Assembly (NCBI GenBank): GCA_001414485.1
Contig: LLEY01000002.1
Coordinates: forward strand, 496,001 to 560,000
DNA length: 64,000 bases
Direction of reading: 5' to 3'
DNA from: Calycina herbarum
Lineage: Eukaryota; Ascomycota; Leotiomycetes; Helotiales; Pezizellaceae
In this document: piece after piece, positions 36,405-47,015 of the stretch
Layout: each line of letters starts with the position of its first letter
Numbering within the stretch: the first letter of the stretch is position 1
Made by a program: the position numbers and the translations under genes
Notes under the pieces: generated by a model
Seen by the model: the letters and a program-made list of their open reading frames with translations, nothing else
Database searches by the model: none
What the model was told of the DNA's origin: nothing

Positions 36405-37481
36405 GGAAAAGGCAAAGTTCTTACCGGAGCGGATCGCATGTTGGGAGCGGATGAGTTGACAAGGAGATTTTGATTCTTGGGTTGTATTTATTTTTGGATT
36501 ATATAGAAGGGAGAGCTTGGCGAGAAATGTATATTTGGATTTTCGCATTCATTCAGACCACAATTGTGAGAATTCCAGTTAAGTAAATTCATAGGGAGAG
36601 GTATACGTCGCAGAAGGTTGGGTAGAATACTTGCATCTTAAGAGTGCGGGTTTTGGGCTAAAAGGGGTTGGAATGGCCGATTTCACGTCATCTGGGAAGT
36701 TCCCTAGAGTGAGTTGACTTGTAATCCTTCTTTCTGTGTCCGAATTGTGGGATATCATTTAGTTCTGGGCATTTGGCTTCATTATAAAATCCCCCAAGCA
36801 AAGTATACTGTCGCGATGCCTAGCTCATATAGTAGTATTTCAGCGGGTGTCAGAATTTGAGTTGGGCGTTGGAATATGCTGCTTGGGAGTTCCGAGTACA
36901 TACCTAGTCTACTTTCACGAAGTAGAGTCAAATTCCTTGCATATTGGGTTTCCACGTGCCAGCGTGGGAAAAACTCAGAGTACCGAAGAGTAGCACCACG
37001 AGAGCAGCGATTACTTCGCTCGGCCCCTTGCTCAAGTATCTTCCTTCAAGATATCGTGCAATTCGTATGCGACCCACCCCAGAAAACGTCAGACTTGTTT
37101 CCTTCAAACATATCCCCACTCGTTACAATGACCCCTCATTTTGATATCCGGAGGTTAAAATAAAATGAGTCTTACTTTTACAGTGCTATTGGTAGGTAAC
37201 CTGCAAATAGCGAAACATATTTTTGAGAAATAGCGGGCTAGGAGGCCTCAAGTCTAAGTGACCTACGAAAAACCGCAACGCATACAACTTAACACTAAAC
37301 TGTCGCAAAAATATACAAAAAATATCAGTAGATATATAATATTCTAAAGTATTATATCCGAGCTCCTAGATTGTTTTTCTGTTGGTGGCGTCTGTTGGTG
37401 TGGATGGCGTGGGTAGAACGACGCTATTTATTTGCTGTCACTTTCAATCGGTCTCCGGGTGTCGATTCTTATGGGAACTGG
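36405..37481. other. Intergenic, no supported gene
   Basis: Short overlapping frames on both strands (36,876-37,163) have no recognisable content. No clear regulatory site. Confidence 0.55.
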
Positions 37482-37742
37482 CTCGGAGATATTTGGAAGT
37501 CTCGGAGATATTCACAGATATCAGAATTATATAGGTCTCGGAAATGTTTTATCAGTCTAGGAAACATTTATAGGTCTCGGAGATATTACTCGGAAATACT
37601 CTCCCGGAAATATTCTCTCAGAAATATTCAATTTTGCTCGGAGATATGATTCTCGGAAATATTAAAGAAATATTAATTTATTCTCAGAAATACGAGACTC
37701 GGGAATATTTTAGGTCTCGGAGATGTCTCGGAGATATTTGTA
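37482..37742. repeat. Cluster of ~13 CTCGGARATATT motifs
   Basis: Variants of the 12-mer occur at 37,482, 37,501, 37,537, 37,576, 37,589, 37,603, 37,617, 37,637, 37,652, 37,683, 37,698, 37,716 and 37,727. Spacing is irregular (11-39 bp), and the best preserved part is CTCGGA-ATATT. All copies are in the same orientation. It lies about 100 bp downstream of the SDR gene's stop, outside any reading frame. Confidence 0.85.
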
Positions 37743-37845
37743 TTCAATTGGTGATCCGGCCTAAGAAACCAGTGCGAACCAACTAACAATTATCACGCCC
37801 CAAAGTTAGAGTAAAACATATTTATTCTCTAGAATTTCCGTGGGA

Positions 37846-39252
37846 CTACGATGCAGGCACAGCTCCAATAGCCTCCTGCGACTTATCCCCAACAACATCT
37901 GCTGGCATTTCCGTTTCCGACAGCACATTTCCTTGTGGTTTCTTTCCCGTTTCCGCTGTAGTCACATCCATCTTCGCAATTCTCTTCTCAGCCTCCTCCT
38001 TCCACTCTTCTCTCCATCTCGTCAGTGGCTGTCTCTCCTCCACAAGATCCAATCTATCCCAAAGCATCCTCTTCTTATCCATCTCCTCACTAACATCCCC
38101 ATCAGGACAAACCGCGTAAAACTTCCCCTCTCCCATTTTCTTCTCCAAATAATCCGCAACCTGTTTGGGCCACCATGCGCCAGCCGGTTTCTCTTTTCCT
38201 GCCCCACCACCCGTCATACCGGTAAAGGTCCAGCCTGGGATTAACAAATGCACCAAGGTACTTGGGGATTTAGTGGCTAGATCAAAGGAAAGGCCTTCAG
38301 CAATGGACTTGACTGCAGCTTTGGACGCATTGTATGCTGGATTTCCCGGTGGGTTGGTGATTCCTTGTTTGGAACCTGTCATGATTACTGCTGTAGGAGT
38401 TGATGTAGAACTGTGGCTCAAAACGAGTGGGAGGAGTGCACAGAGTCCATTCGTGATACCGAGTGTATTTGTTTTGAAAACCTTCTCGAAGTAAGTTGGG
38501 TCTTCCCATGGAGTTGTGGTCCGGATGGCCATTCCAGCGTTGAGAGCGAGGAGTGAAATTTTGCCTGGATTATATTAGCTTTGATGTGCGAAATACTCTT
38601 GAAGATGAGCCTCAATGAAAAGTCCCAATGTGACACCACGAAGGAGAAATGAAAATGAAGTGAGAAGGCTCGTGATAGACATTAAAAGTGGTAGTAAAAA
38701 AATCACACGCTGTTAGAACTTTCGAGTATGTACATTGTGAACTACTTTCCAACTTGATTGTCTTGAATTGTTCCAAGTCTTTAGTATAAATTACTTGGAA
38801 TACACTAGAAATTTGGAACAACCCTGACTAGGTAGGCAAGCACGAACCTGAAAGATTTACAGTAACCCGGACCATGAAGGTCCACCGCGAGGGGGTTTTG
38901 GGCCGTTCCTTCCCTCGACGTCGACCAACCACAACGAGCACGAGAAATGAGCAGGGAAGGCACGACCCCAAAAGAGAGAGAACTAACCATCAAATTTATC
39001 CTCCACAACTTTCTTAACCTTAGAATAATCTTCTACATCTCCAACGTCGACAATGGCACCTTCTACCTTTCCCTTGCCATCCTTCTTGAGAACCGCAACT
39101 GCACGATCAAGGGTTTCGAAGTTGATATCGCATATGACGACATTCATCTCGTAACCCACGCATTTCTTTGCGAGGGCCAGTCCTACTCCTGAGGCGCCGC
39201 CTGTGATTACTGCCGTGTTTCCGGACTTGAAGACTCCGTGAGGGGACGTCAT
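37846..39252 (-). CDS. Short-chain dehydrogenase/reductase, 327 aa, two exons
   Basis: Exon 1 runs 39,252-38,988, exon 2 38,564-37,846; joined length is 984 nt (328 codons), and the GT-AG junction restores frame between FDG and KISLLALNAG. The protein has the cofactor motif TGGASGVG (residues 17-24), NAG (97-99), and a catalytic Ser153, Tyr166 and Lys170 (YNASK). These are hallmarks of classical NAD(P)-dependent SDRs. After the core it carries a long charged tail (about residues 230-327), longer than in typical ~250-residue SDRs. The substrate cannot be told. The 423-nt intron is about eight times the other introns here and holds a dispersed repeat and a foldback. Confidence 0.88.
38708..38895 (+). 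repeat. Dispersed repeat family, copy A (inside SDR intron)
   Basis: Aligns with copy C (60,812-60,990) over GAACTTTC, CTTGATTGT, AATTGTTCCAA, then the core from TTACTTG through CTAG-AATTTGGAACAAC (38,787-38,822), a CTAGGTA word, GAACCTG and finally TCCACCGCGAGGG (38,882-38,894). Function unknown; it looks like a short non-autonomous element. Confidence 0.7.
38896..38973. repeat. Foldback (inverted arms) in SDR intron
   Basis: The left arm TTTTGGGCCGTTCCTTCCCT (38,896-38,915) pairs with the right arm AGGGAAGGCACGACCCCAAAA-type sequence at 38,953-38,973, with two or three mismatches or gaps and a 37-nt loop. It sits directly after dispersed-repeat copy A, just inside the 5' splice site of the SDR intron. 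Confidence 0.65.
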
Positions 39253-40441
39253 TTTGATTGATGTTGGGTGTTTGTAAGGTTTGAAGCTGGGATATGAGAA
39301 GGGGGATTGGGAGGTAATTCAATGTGTTGGAGAAGAATTTGGGATTTAAAATAGTTTACAATTGAGGGGGAGGTTGCTCTGAAAGAGTTGGAGCTGGAGT
39401 GATGACGATTTGACGCTTCGGAGTTAAGATGCACGCTTTATCGCCGAGATATAAGGAAGCAAGTCTCTCTTTGAAACTAATTTCAGGAACAATATTGTCG
39501 TTTTTATGACGCAAAATCTTCCTTCGTTGGTATTGTCTCCAACTTTCGACTGGGACGTTGCCAGAGTTTGATGGAAAGAATTGGCGGAGATATACGGGTC
39601 GATAACTTGGTTGCTCATTCCTTTATACGCATAACAGCGAGTCAAACTGATTGAATACAAGGAAAGAAAGCTCGAACACTTTCATGGCCAAGGCTTGCTC
39701 TTGCTTTGGACTGAAAACCAACCCGGAAGGATCAAAGTCAAGGTTGGAAAGAGCGACTGCTTACCTGATCTTCTCCATGCACCCCAGGTCTGTCGCTCCT
39801 TCCTCGCAAACATTTAAGATCAACCTGGAGTTAATGCATCCCTACTTGACCAAAGTACAGAAAGAGCATGCCGACTCGGAGGTTCGAGGAGAAGTGAGTA
39901 TTACTCTACGAACACCCAATCTCTCATTATTATGCCTATCTTGAACAATTACAACTATTATCAATTCTTCTAGATCTCCTCAAGCAATACTTTCCATTCT
40001 CCCAGATCCTCTCGCACAATCGAAGTAGGCAGGTGTTCGCAGAGTAATGCCCAATTCTCTTGCCTGAGGTTCGCGTCTTTCCCTCTGAAGTGGAAAGACG
40101 CAATAGATGTTCTATAGGTACCCAATCCTTGTCGACAATTCTGGTTTCTCAAGCCTGGGTAGGTCGTTCTTTCCTTGACTTGATCTCGGCGCGACAGCAG
40201 ATAGAGAAGTTAGCTCCTTTCCTCTTGTCTCGACCTCGATCCCGAACCGATACCGAGATCGAGGATTTAAAAAGGGAAGGCACGATCCCTAGTTTACGTC
40301 CACAGTAGAACCCCAGACCATAGCAATGAAAACTTCGAATCAATTTCAAGAATTATTTGCTCTAGTAGCTGCCAATTTTCCCTTCATACAGGATCATACT
40401 CAAAGTAACAGCAGTATTAAATAATTCTTCCATTCATACCT
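39253..40441. other. Intergenic, no supported gene; weak second foldback
   Basis: Short frames on both strands look non-coding. The right arm of a weaker foldback, AAAGGGAAGGCACGATCCCT (40,271-40,290), shares AGGGAAGGCACGA-CC with the arm at 38,953 and can pair imperfectly with 40,161-40,177. Confidence 0.5.
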
Positions 40442-41320
40442 TCAACAGTAAATAGAGACATTGTCTTCAGGCCAATCACCCAAACCATACGCCCTCCACG
40501 TACATCCCAGCGCCCGGTAAAACGCCCTATGAACCAAAAAGTAAAAAAGACGTCAACGCCGACTAACAAATCAATAAACATACTTAACCTTCCTCTCCCT
40601 CTTCCTCTCCGCTTCCCTCTTCAACTCCGGCCCATTGACCTCAATCCCCTCAATAACCTGCATATTTTCCTCACCCCTCAACTCCCTAAACTTGGCCATA
40701 AACTCGGCCTTCCCCTCGTTAGACAACCCAAAAATCTGGCGTTCCAAAGAATCAACCGCACGCTCTAGATCTATACCCTCAAGATTTATTCTTATCATTT
40801 CTCGACGATCTTGTTCTTTTGCTAACAGTTCTCTGAGTACCTTCATTCGTTCCAACGCTGCGTGTCTCTCGCAAGCCATGGTGGAGCCGGATTTAAAGAG
40901 TGCATTGGTGATTTTGACGGTTGGCCGATAGGTGATGTGTAGAGGATTGAAGGTATCCTCAGCGTCTGCTTCCATTGTTGAGGCGGAGGATTGGCTGGAT
41001 GTGCTGTGAGGTGAGCCGGGGAGGGAGAAGTGGGTGATTTTGGGTTTCTTGGATTCTCGCTTTGCGGATTCGTTGGCGATTGTGTAGATGTGTTCGCTGG
41101 GGATGAGGTTTGGTGGTGCGCGTCGACGGAGGTTGGTGACTGGGGGGTTGATGTTTTCGCTTTCAATTACGGATAACATGTTTCCCATGTCCTCGAAAGA
41201 GGTTATTTCCTCATTTTCGTCATTGCCTTCGATGTTGTAATCAATCAGAGTGGTATCTGAGGCGCTTGAGAGTCGTCTGAGATTCTGGACTTGGAACTCT
41301 TCCATTGTGACGGGAAACAT
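40442..41320 (-). CDS. Coiled-coil protein of unknown function, 273 aa, two exons
   Basis: Exon 1 is 41,320-40,584 and exon 2 40,526-40,442, with a 57-nt GTATGT...TAG intron; joined length 822 nt (274 codons). Without splicing the frame ends at KYVY; with splicing it continues AFYRALGCTWRAYGLGDWP, which is far more protein-like. The N-terminal half is acidic/Ser-rich and probably disordered, with an RRR patch and KRESKKPK (possible nuclear localisation). Residues ~150-225 are a charged helix likely to form a coiled coil. No enzyme motif is visible. Not recognised; a nuclear or scaffold role is only a guess. Confidence 0.65.
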
Positions 41321-42314
41321 GGTTGAACGTTGACCTTTGGGTTGTAAAAGTTTCCTTTGGAAAGGAACCTTGAGAGAAGAATGATCGTGGAAGTATAGTC
41401 GAATTCTGTGATGACGAAATAACTGGTACGTAGTTTCTCGACCGTCTTAACGTTGGTCTCTCTAGCTTGACACCATTTCGACGATGAAGACACTACGATT
41501 ATCTACACCATAGAACCTAGGAAACTTTGTCTTGTACTCCTAGAGCTATCACTGCCTTGAAGTCATACAAGTTAATGGCAACGGAAGTGTTGCTGCGTTT
41601 TTGAAACAAAGTGCAACGCGACTTTGAAAAAAAGAACTTGAAATCTTGAACTGCAAAGCAGAGAGTAGACAGACAGGAAATCTTATCAAACGAGTCTCGA
41701 ACGCAGGATCTTCTGCACCGGAAATTTTCTGTTCATTCTAGACTCCTTGACAAAACCAGGAGGAAAGTGGGAGTTGATACTGCAACCCCACAAATTGACA
41801 CCACGAAGAAATCGGAAACATAAAGCGGAGACATAATTCTCGAGATAACCATTTCATGATTTATCGAGTCACCCTGATAAGAATTCAGTGTTAAACCCGT
41901 ATTTCCACATCCGGTAGCCACTTCGGAAAAAGGTGGGGCACAATATGACGCAGAGCCTCAAGCTTCACACTCTTACTCTGAGCCGTCTGCATATTTCCTC
42001 CCAACCGCAGAAGAAGTGTCATCCTCAAGAAATCGGTATTGGTGAAGAAGTACATTTCAATATGTTGTCGTAGTTTACGAAGTCAAGCATTTCTATGGTC
42101 CACAAGAATGCGTGCTGAAATCCAAACGACCCGATTGGTTGGTGTAGATGACGAATTGACCTCGCTTGGTTGGACTTGCCCCGTTTGGAATGGGACTTGT
42201 CCCACACCAAAAATGAGGGGGGCTATCAAAGATCCATTGGTATCGCGGACTCCGTACGGAATAGAAGAACGGAATCATCCTTCGTGACTCACAAGAATTC
42301 AATTCACCATTGTG
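41321..42314. other. Divergent intergenic region
   Basis: Separates two genes transcribed away from each other (41,320 minus, 42,406 plus). Frames within it (41,733-41,921; 42,093-42,428 minus) look spurious. It probably holds both promoters. Confidence 0.55.
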
Positions 42315-42322
42315 TATATAAA
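42315..42322 (+). promoter_or_regulatory. TATA box of the PNPOx-like gene
   Basis: TATATAAA, 84 bp upstream of the ATG at 42,406; the same octamer precedes the secreted-protein gene. Confidence 0.6.
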
Positions 42323-42405
42323 GAAATATAACCTCATTCAATTGATCCATCGTCCTTATCTCCTTCCCATCTTGAACCAACCTGAAGCACCAAACAACCA
42401 TCAAA

Positions 42406-43257
42406 ATGGCAGAGTCAAATTCCCCCACTTACCCCAAACTCCTCCGTAACACAGTCCAACGTTATAAACCACGAGGTAACTACTCCCCCCTTCAATCAAG
42501 AAATCACCAAAATCTGATTCCCAAACCAGGAACCTACGACTACCAAACCATCCACACAATCGTAAACACCACCCCCATAGTGCATGTCTCTTTCACAACC
42601 TCCGACCCAGAAGACCCATTCCCAGCAGTGCTCCCCATGATCGGATTCATGGCGTCTTTCACAGACCAATCCGCATCTTTAACCGAACCATTGCATCTCT
42701 ATCTTCACGGTTACATTTCCTCACGTCTCATGCGATTAAGCAAAGACGCAAATGGGGAAGAGGGCCTCCCTCTGACAATTTCCGCAACCCATATGGATGG
42801 TCTCGTCCTGGCCCTTACACCAAATTCCCACTCCTACAACTACCGTTCTGCAATTCTTCATGGCTATGCAAGTCCAGTAGTGGATGTGGATGAGAAACTC
42901 TGGGCTATGGAGAAGATCACAAACTCGGTACTTACAGATCGCTGGTCGCAAACTCGACTTCCTCCTACCAAGACAGAGATGACTTCTACCCAGATTTTGA
43001 GAGTGAGAATTGTGGATGCGAGTGCAAAGGTGAGAAGCGGGGAGCCACACGATGATCGTGCGGATATGAAGAATGAAGAGATGAGGAAGAAGGTTTGGAC
43101 TGGGGTTGTTCCTACTTGGACTCAGTTTGGGGAGCCGAAGGCTGGGGAGGGAAACTTGGTTGCTAAGGTTCCTGAGTATATTAAAGAGTTTGTGAAGAGG
43201 GAGAATGCTTTTGGGAAGAAGAATGCTGAGGATGCTATGCTTGAGAAAAAGAAGTGA
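42406..43257 (+). CDS. PNPOx-like FMN-binding split-barrel protein, 265 aa
   Basis: Exon 1 is 42,406-42,475, exon 2 42,530-43,257. The 54-nt GT-AG intron is a multiple of three, so an unspliced reading stays open; splicing gives KPRGTYDYQTIHTIVNTTPI, matching my memory of the family. The sequence follows the fungal pyridoxamine-5'-phosphate-oxidase-related group (Pyridox_ox_2-type): VHVSFTTSDPEDPFPAVLPM (strand with substrate loop), LHLYLHGYISSRLMRL, LTISATHMDGLVLAL and YRSAILHGYASPV. Such split barrels bind FMN or related flavins; the bacterial cousins include NimA-like nitroimidazole reductases. The exact substrate is unknown. Cytosolic, no signal peptide; C-terminal Lys-rich tail. Confidence 0.82.
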   Translation: MAESNSPTYPKLLRNTVQRYKPRGNYSPLQSRNHQNLIPKPGTYDYQTIHTIVNTTPIVHVSFTTSDPEDPFPAVLPMIGFMASFTDQSASLTEPLHLYLHGYISSRLMRLSKDANGEEGLPLTISATHMDGLVLALTPNSHSYNYRSAILHGYASPVVDVDEKLWAMEKITNSVLTDRWSQTRLPPTKTEMTSTQILRVRIVDASAKVRSGEPHDDRADMKNEEMRKKVWTGVVPTWTQFGEPKAGEGNLVAKVPEYIKEFVKRENAFGKKNAEDAMLEKKK

Positions 43258-45576
43258 GGGGGATGTTGAGAAGTTGGTCAATGGGGAGTTAATAGTTGGA
43301 GGGAAGGTTCAACACCAATTAAAGTTGTGGTTTTTTTGCGAACAATATACCAAGGTTAATTCTTCGCGTGTCTATTTATTGTTTTTAAATGTTTGTACCG
43401 TCCGTCTCAAATGTTGTGGGTAGTTGGAATGGGGGGAACGGAGGAGCCCTGAGTTTAAGAGAGATGGTAGTGACCTATTACTCCCTACTGGCGTCTTCTG
43501 CTGGGTTTAGATGAAATTATTTTAAGCAGATTCGATCTTGACTTTGTTAATAACTAAATATGAAAATGTCTGGACTTCGCTTTGGTGCCTTCATGGGTAC
43601 CATGGGGCCTGTCACGAGACAGAGCCCATGTGATCTCAGCCACTTACCCCTCTATTTCCTCTCTGGGACTGACGTGCATATTTTGTTGCACATCGTTTTA
43701 GTCTATCATAGACTAAAACCCACACCAAAAGAAATTGAGAGTAACACCTAAAAACTATGCTATGCTGAGAAATAAATAATCAAGTACCATGCGACCTCAA
43801 AAATGGAGCAAATATTGAGCGTCATGATTCTAAGCCTTGCATGGAGGGTAAGATAGGGTTACTCTAAAAAAAAGTAAGTATTAGATTTATTTTGAGCATT
43901 CAATTAGATACCCGGGAACTGTTAACTGAATTGTGGGTATCCCTTACTCAAAGAACAAGCTACCAGCATAGTAACTTTTCTTGTATAGAGGAACCTGTTG
44001 ACTCGTCCGAACTCTCTATGATGGCGAGGAATGAAACTGACCAAAATTCCATGAACCCAAGTAATCTATTGTCAGTACATTTATGGTTTACAGTCTCACC
44101 ATTCAATGCCCTCTTCTTGTATCGCCAGTAAGGCATAAGTCCCAAAATATCGCGAATTCCATAGGTTCCTGGCGCGTGGAAGTAATACCACAGAATTACA
44201 AACTCTAGTCTCGGATAAGTCTTGCTGCACTTTACCAACCTATTTTTAAGGACGAGTATGCTGAATCGATGCAGGAGCTCGCTATCAACATGTACGTCTC
44301 GTAAAACAACGGCAAATGAAAATCGGGCTTGGAACTGCCGTTCAAAATCAAAATTGCCCTCGATAACGCGTCACGTTCCGTGCCCCTGTCAACGACGAAT
44401 CATTGACCTTCGATATAATCATCCCCACCCTCAGAAGAGTATTCTCCACTTATATCAACTGTCACCAACATCTTTGTCATCATAATCAGCAACGAAAGTT
44501 TCATCCTCGCTTTCTTCCGAGCACGAAAGGGAGTTGGAGAAGAATGATATATGCCGAAATAGTGGGTAATGGCTAAGGATGAAGAACTCATAAGTTTAGG
44601 CTAGGTATAAGATGACCTGTGGGTTTCGCGTTTCGCGAGCATTGTAACTCTCGAGAGGCGTGGAAAGCTGGTAAGGAGAAGTAACCTTTCTCGTAAGAAG
44701 TTCAAATCATCATCCTCTTCCAAAGGGGTGGCAAAAGTCAAAGTATTCTTTCTTTGCGGGATTCTCGAGAATTTTGTTATCAATATCCTCCTGTAACAAG
44801 GTAGCCACGAACGTTTGTTTGGTAATTTCAGGAGTTTTTCATATAAGAGATAAGTTTATTAGCAAGCCATTCGCTTCATTAGATTGTCTTTATTGTGGAG
44901 GAGGGTAGGAACCTTTCTTCTTTTGAGGAATAAGCGTAGTACTTTTTCGGAGAGGAAGAGGTGTATGACAAATTCGGTTCTCCTCCTTCTCCTCCTCTTG
45001 AATCTTTCTCAGTTCCTCACTTACTTGTCACCTTTCCCTTTCTGATCCACTACTTGTCTGATTATACGTTTTCTGTGGTGCTTAAGTAACAGTGTTTGCC
45101 GACTCACCGGGGCACGTCGACTCCGTCACTCCTAATGTTTGTTAAGATTAGAAAACAAACCGACTACATTAGATGCCGAGTTAATTTCTTTATGGAATTA
45201 CTCGATTTAATCTAATAAGAAAGGTTAATATATAAATTTAGTTGATTAAAGCAATGTTCGAGTGCGGAAGAGCGTTTGCCCCATGCTAAGATGTAACTAA
45301 ATTGGAATTTACTCCTAAAGCTCCCGACTTGTAACCACTCGATGTATGACTCCTTCCATCTTGAATATAGTCCAGTTCAACTAGATCTACGATACTGAGA
45401 AGAAGATAAATATTTGCAACCGTTAGTTGTTGTGAAATATAATTAATTATATACAATGGCGGAGTTGCTGGGGTGGCATCGCTGGAGCTGACGAGCCTAG
45501 CGAGTCGGTATATATACTATACTCCGCATAAGCCGACGTGTAGTATTTGTTACTTTTTGCATATTTCTCTTCCTAC
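43258..45576. other. Intergenic, no supported gene
   Basis: Several short frames (for example 43,892-44,131 plus; 44,400-44,591 and 44,601-44,783 minus) lack domains or consistent splicing. The two minus frames at 44.4-44.8 kb are acidic and could be remnants, but evidence is too thin for a gene call. Confidence 0.5.
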
Positions 45577-46092
45577 TCATACTCTGCTTGTAACCTCCGC
45601 TGACTTTCCACGGCTTTTCTTTTCGTCTGGTGAGCGAAAGCCGCCACTTTGAGAGCCCCGTAAGGGTGGGTATGAGTGGAGTTTTCGTGTGAATGGGTCT
45701 CTCGAGAGGCTGAATGAAGAGGTCGGGACTTGTCGGTTCGTCCGTGATAGAGGGGGTGTGAAGGGGAAAGTACGTCGGTTGCCTGAAGTCAACTGCGGCG
45801 GAAAGGCAAAATCCTGGAACGTATTAATGAAGACTGACCCCGAATTTAGATCTTGAGGCATTGCTACTAGATTTCCGGCACAAAATGTGTAATAAGGAGT
45901 GATTTCAAGATGCTGTCTAAAGGAAGGACTGCCCGGCCCGAAGTGATTTAAAGGAATTTGCCGAGCCAAGTAAATCTTACAGCCCCGGCGGATTGTCTCT
46001 CTCAATTGGGTCAGTTCTTCGCAACTTTGAGAGACTGTACTCCGTATAACAGCAATGTAAATAAAACAAACAAGAACTCTTGCAGTTGTCAA
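45577..46092 (-). CDS. Doubtful small secreted protein, 171 aa
   Basis: Single open frame starting MTTARVLVCFIYIAVIRSTV, a plausible signal peptide followed by CEELTQLRETIRRGCK. Four cysteines in total after the first Met region; the C-terminal half is Ser/Pro/Arg-rich and low complexity. No known domain, no TATA or intron support. It may be a chance frame. Confidence 0.3.
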   Translation of the reverse strand: MTTARVLVCFIYIAVIRSTVSQSCEELTQLRETIRRGCKIYLARQIPLNHFGPGSPSFRQHLEITPYYTFCAGNLVAMPQDLNSGSVFINTFQDFAFPPQLTSGNRRTFPFTPPLSRTNRQVPTSSFSLSRDPFTRKLHSYPPLRGSQSGGFRSPDEKKSRGKSAEVTSRV

Positions 46093-46554
46093 TAAGTCTA
46101 TTCGGACATAGGCTAAATTTATTTTATATCTTTCTGAGTTGTGTAGAGTGTATAATTTGTTGTTTCGTACAGGGTTATATCCCCCAACGTGTATCTATGA
46201 CCTAAAATTGAATCGCAACTCGGAAATAATTTCGTGACACCGATTGGTACACGGAATGAAATTCAAGAAGTTGATAAGGAAGTTGTGCAACTTGACAAGC
46301 AAAGGTTAAGCATGCGCATTAAAGCTCCTAATTCACTCAAAAGCGATTGCTGACAGAGGCAAAGGACATATGCGATTTGTCCGAGTTTGAAATCATAGGA
46401 GTGCTTGAAATTGTAAAACTTGGGGTGCTGAAGATAACCGAGCTTGGAAGCGTTGAGAAATAAATAGAAGGGTTTGAATTGCTGTACTTGGTCGAGAGAC
46501 GAGGAATAGTGAAGTTTGATAAGTTTATACATACTGAACTGGCAAATCCTCATG

Positions 46555-47015
46555 TTAAGATACTGGAAGGCCTTGAAACTGTGCTGTCGTGTGGACAGCT
46601 TGAAGATGACCATCGATAACCTCATTCACCGCGTTCTCAACTTGTTGCTTCCTTCGCAGAATTACCGTGAACGAAGTCTCAAGTCCCATGAAGTCATCTG
46701 AAGGTTGAGAAATTGATGCCTGAGAAGGATTTTCTGGAGTTTGACGTGCTTCCTCTGCCGCGGCAAGTGTTGAGAATATTTGACCTACGAGTAACTTGAG
46801 ATTTTTTTTACCCCTCTCTTTTATATCGAGTCGCCTGTTTGCCTTGGTGGTTTGGTTGATGAGGCGCTTAGTAGAGAGCACGGGAAAGGTGCTCGCAAAG
46901 GTGAGATAGCTTGTAACGACCCACAATTAAGCCCAGGCAAATCTGAATTGTTCAAAGCAGCCCAGGTCGAGTTATAAGCAACTGCGGTAACAACTGTGGC
47001 CTCAACATTGTCCAT
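46555..47015 (-). pseudogene. Possible gene remnant with charged helical segment
   Basis: Two overlapping minus-strand frames look coding: MDNVEATVVTAVAYNSTWAA (from 47,015) and, in another frame, a stretch with KERGKKNLKLLVGQIFSTLA and LRRKQQVENAVNEVIDGHL (46,840-46,590). No canonical intron joins them cleanly, so a frameshifted or degenerate gene is likely. The second part looks like a charged helix. The family is not recognised. Confidence 0.3.

Noticed and set aside
36078..36548. Minus-strand and second-frame ORFs over the secreted protein
   Set aside because: Shadows of the 183-residue gene, with no independent features.
41690..41725. tRNA-like B-box word (TCTCGAACGCAGGATC)
   Set aside because: Does not match the B-box consensus and no cloverleaf can be drawn around it.
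42736..43281. 181-codon minus-strand frame
   Set aside because: Antisense to the PNPOx-like gene; no domain.
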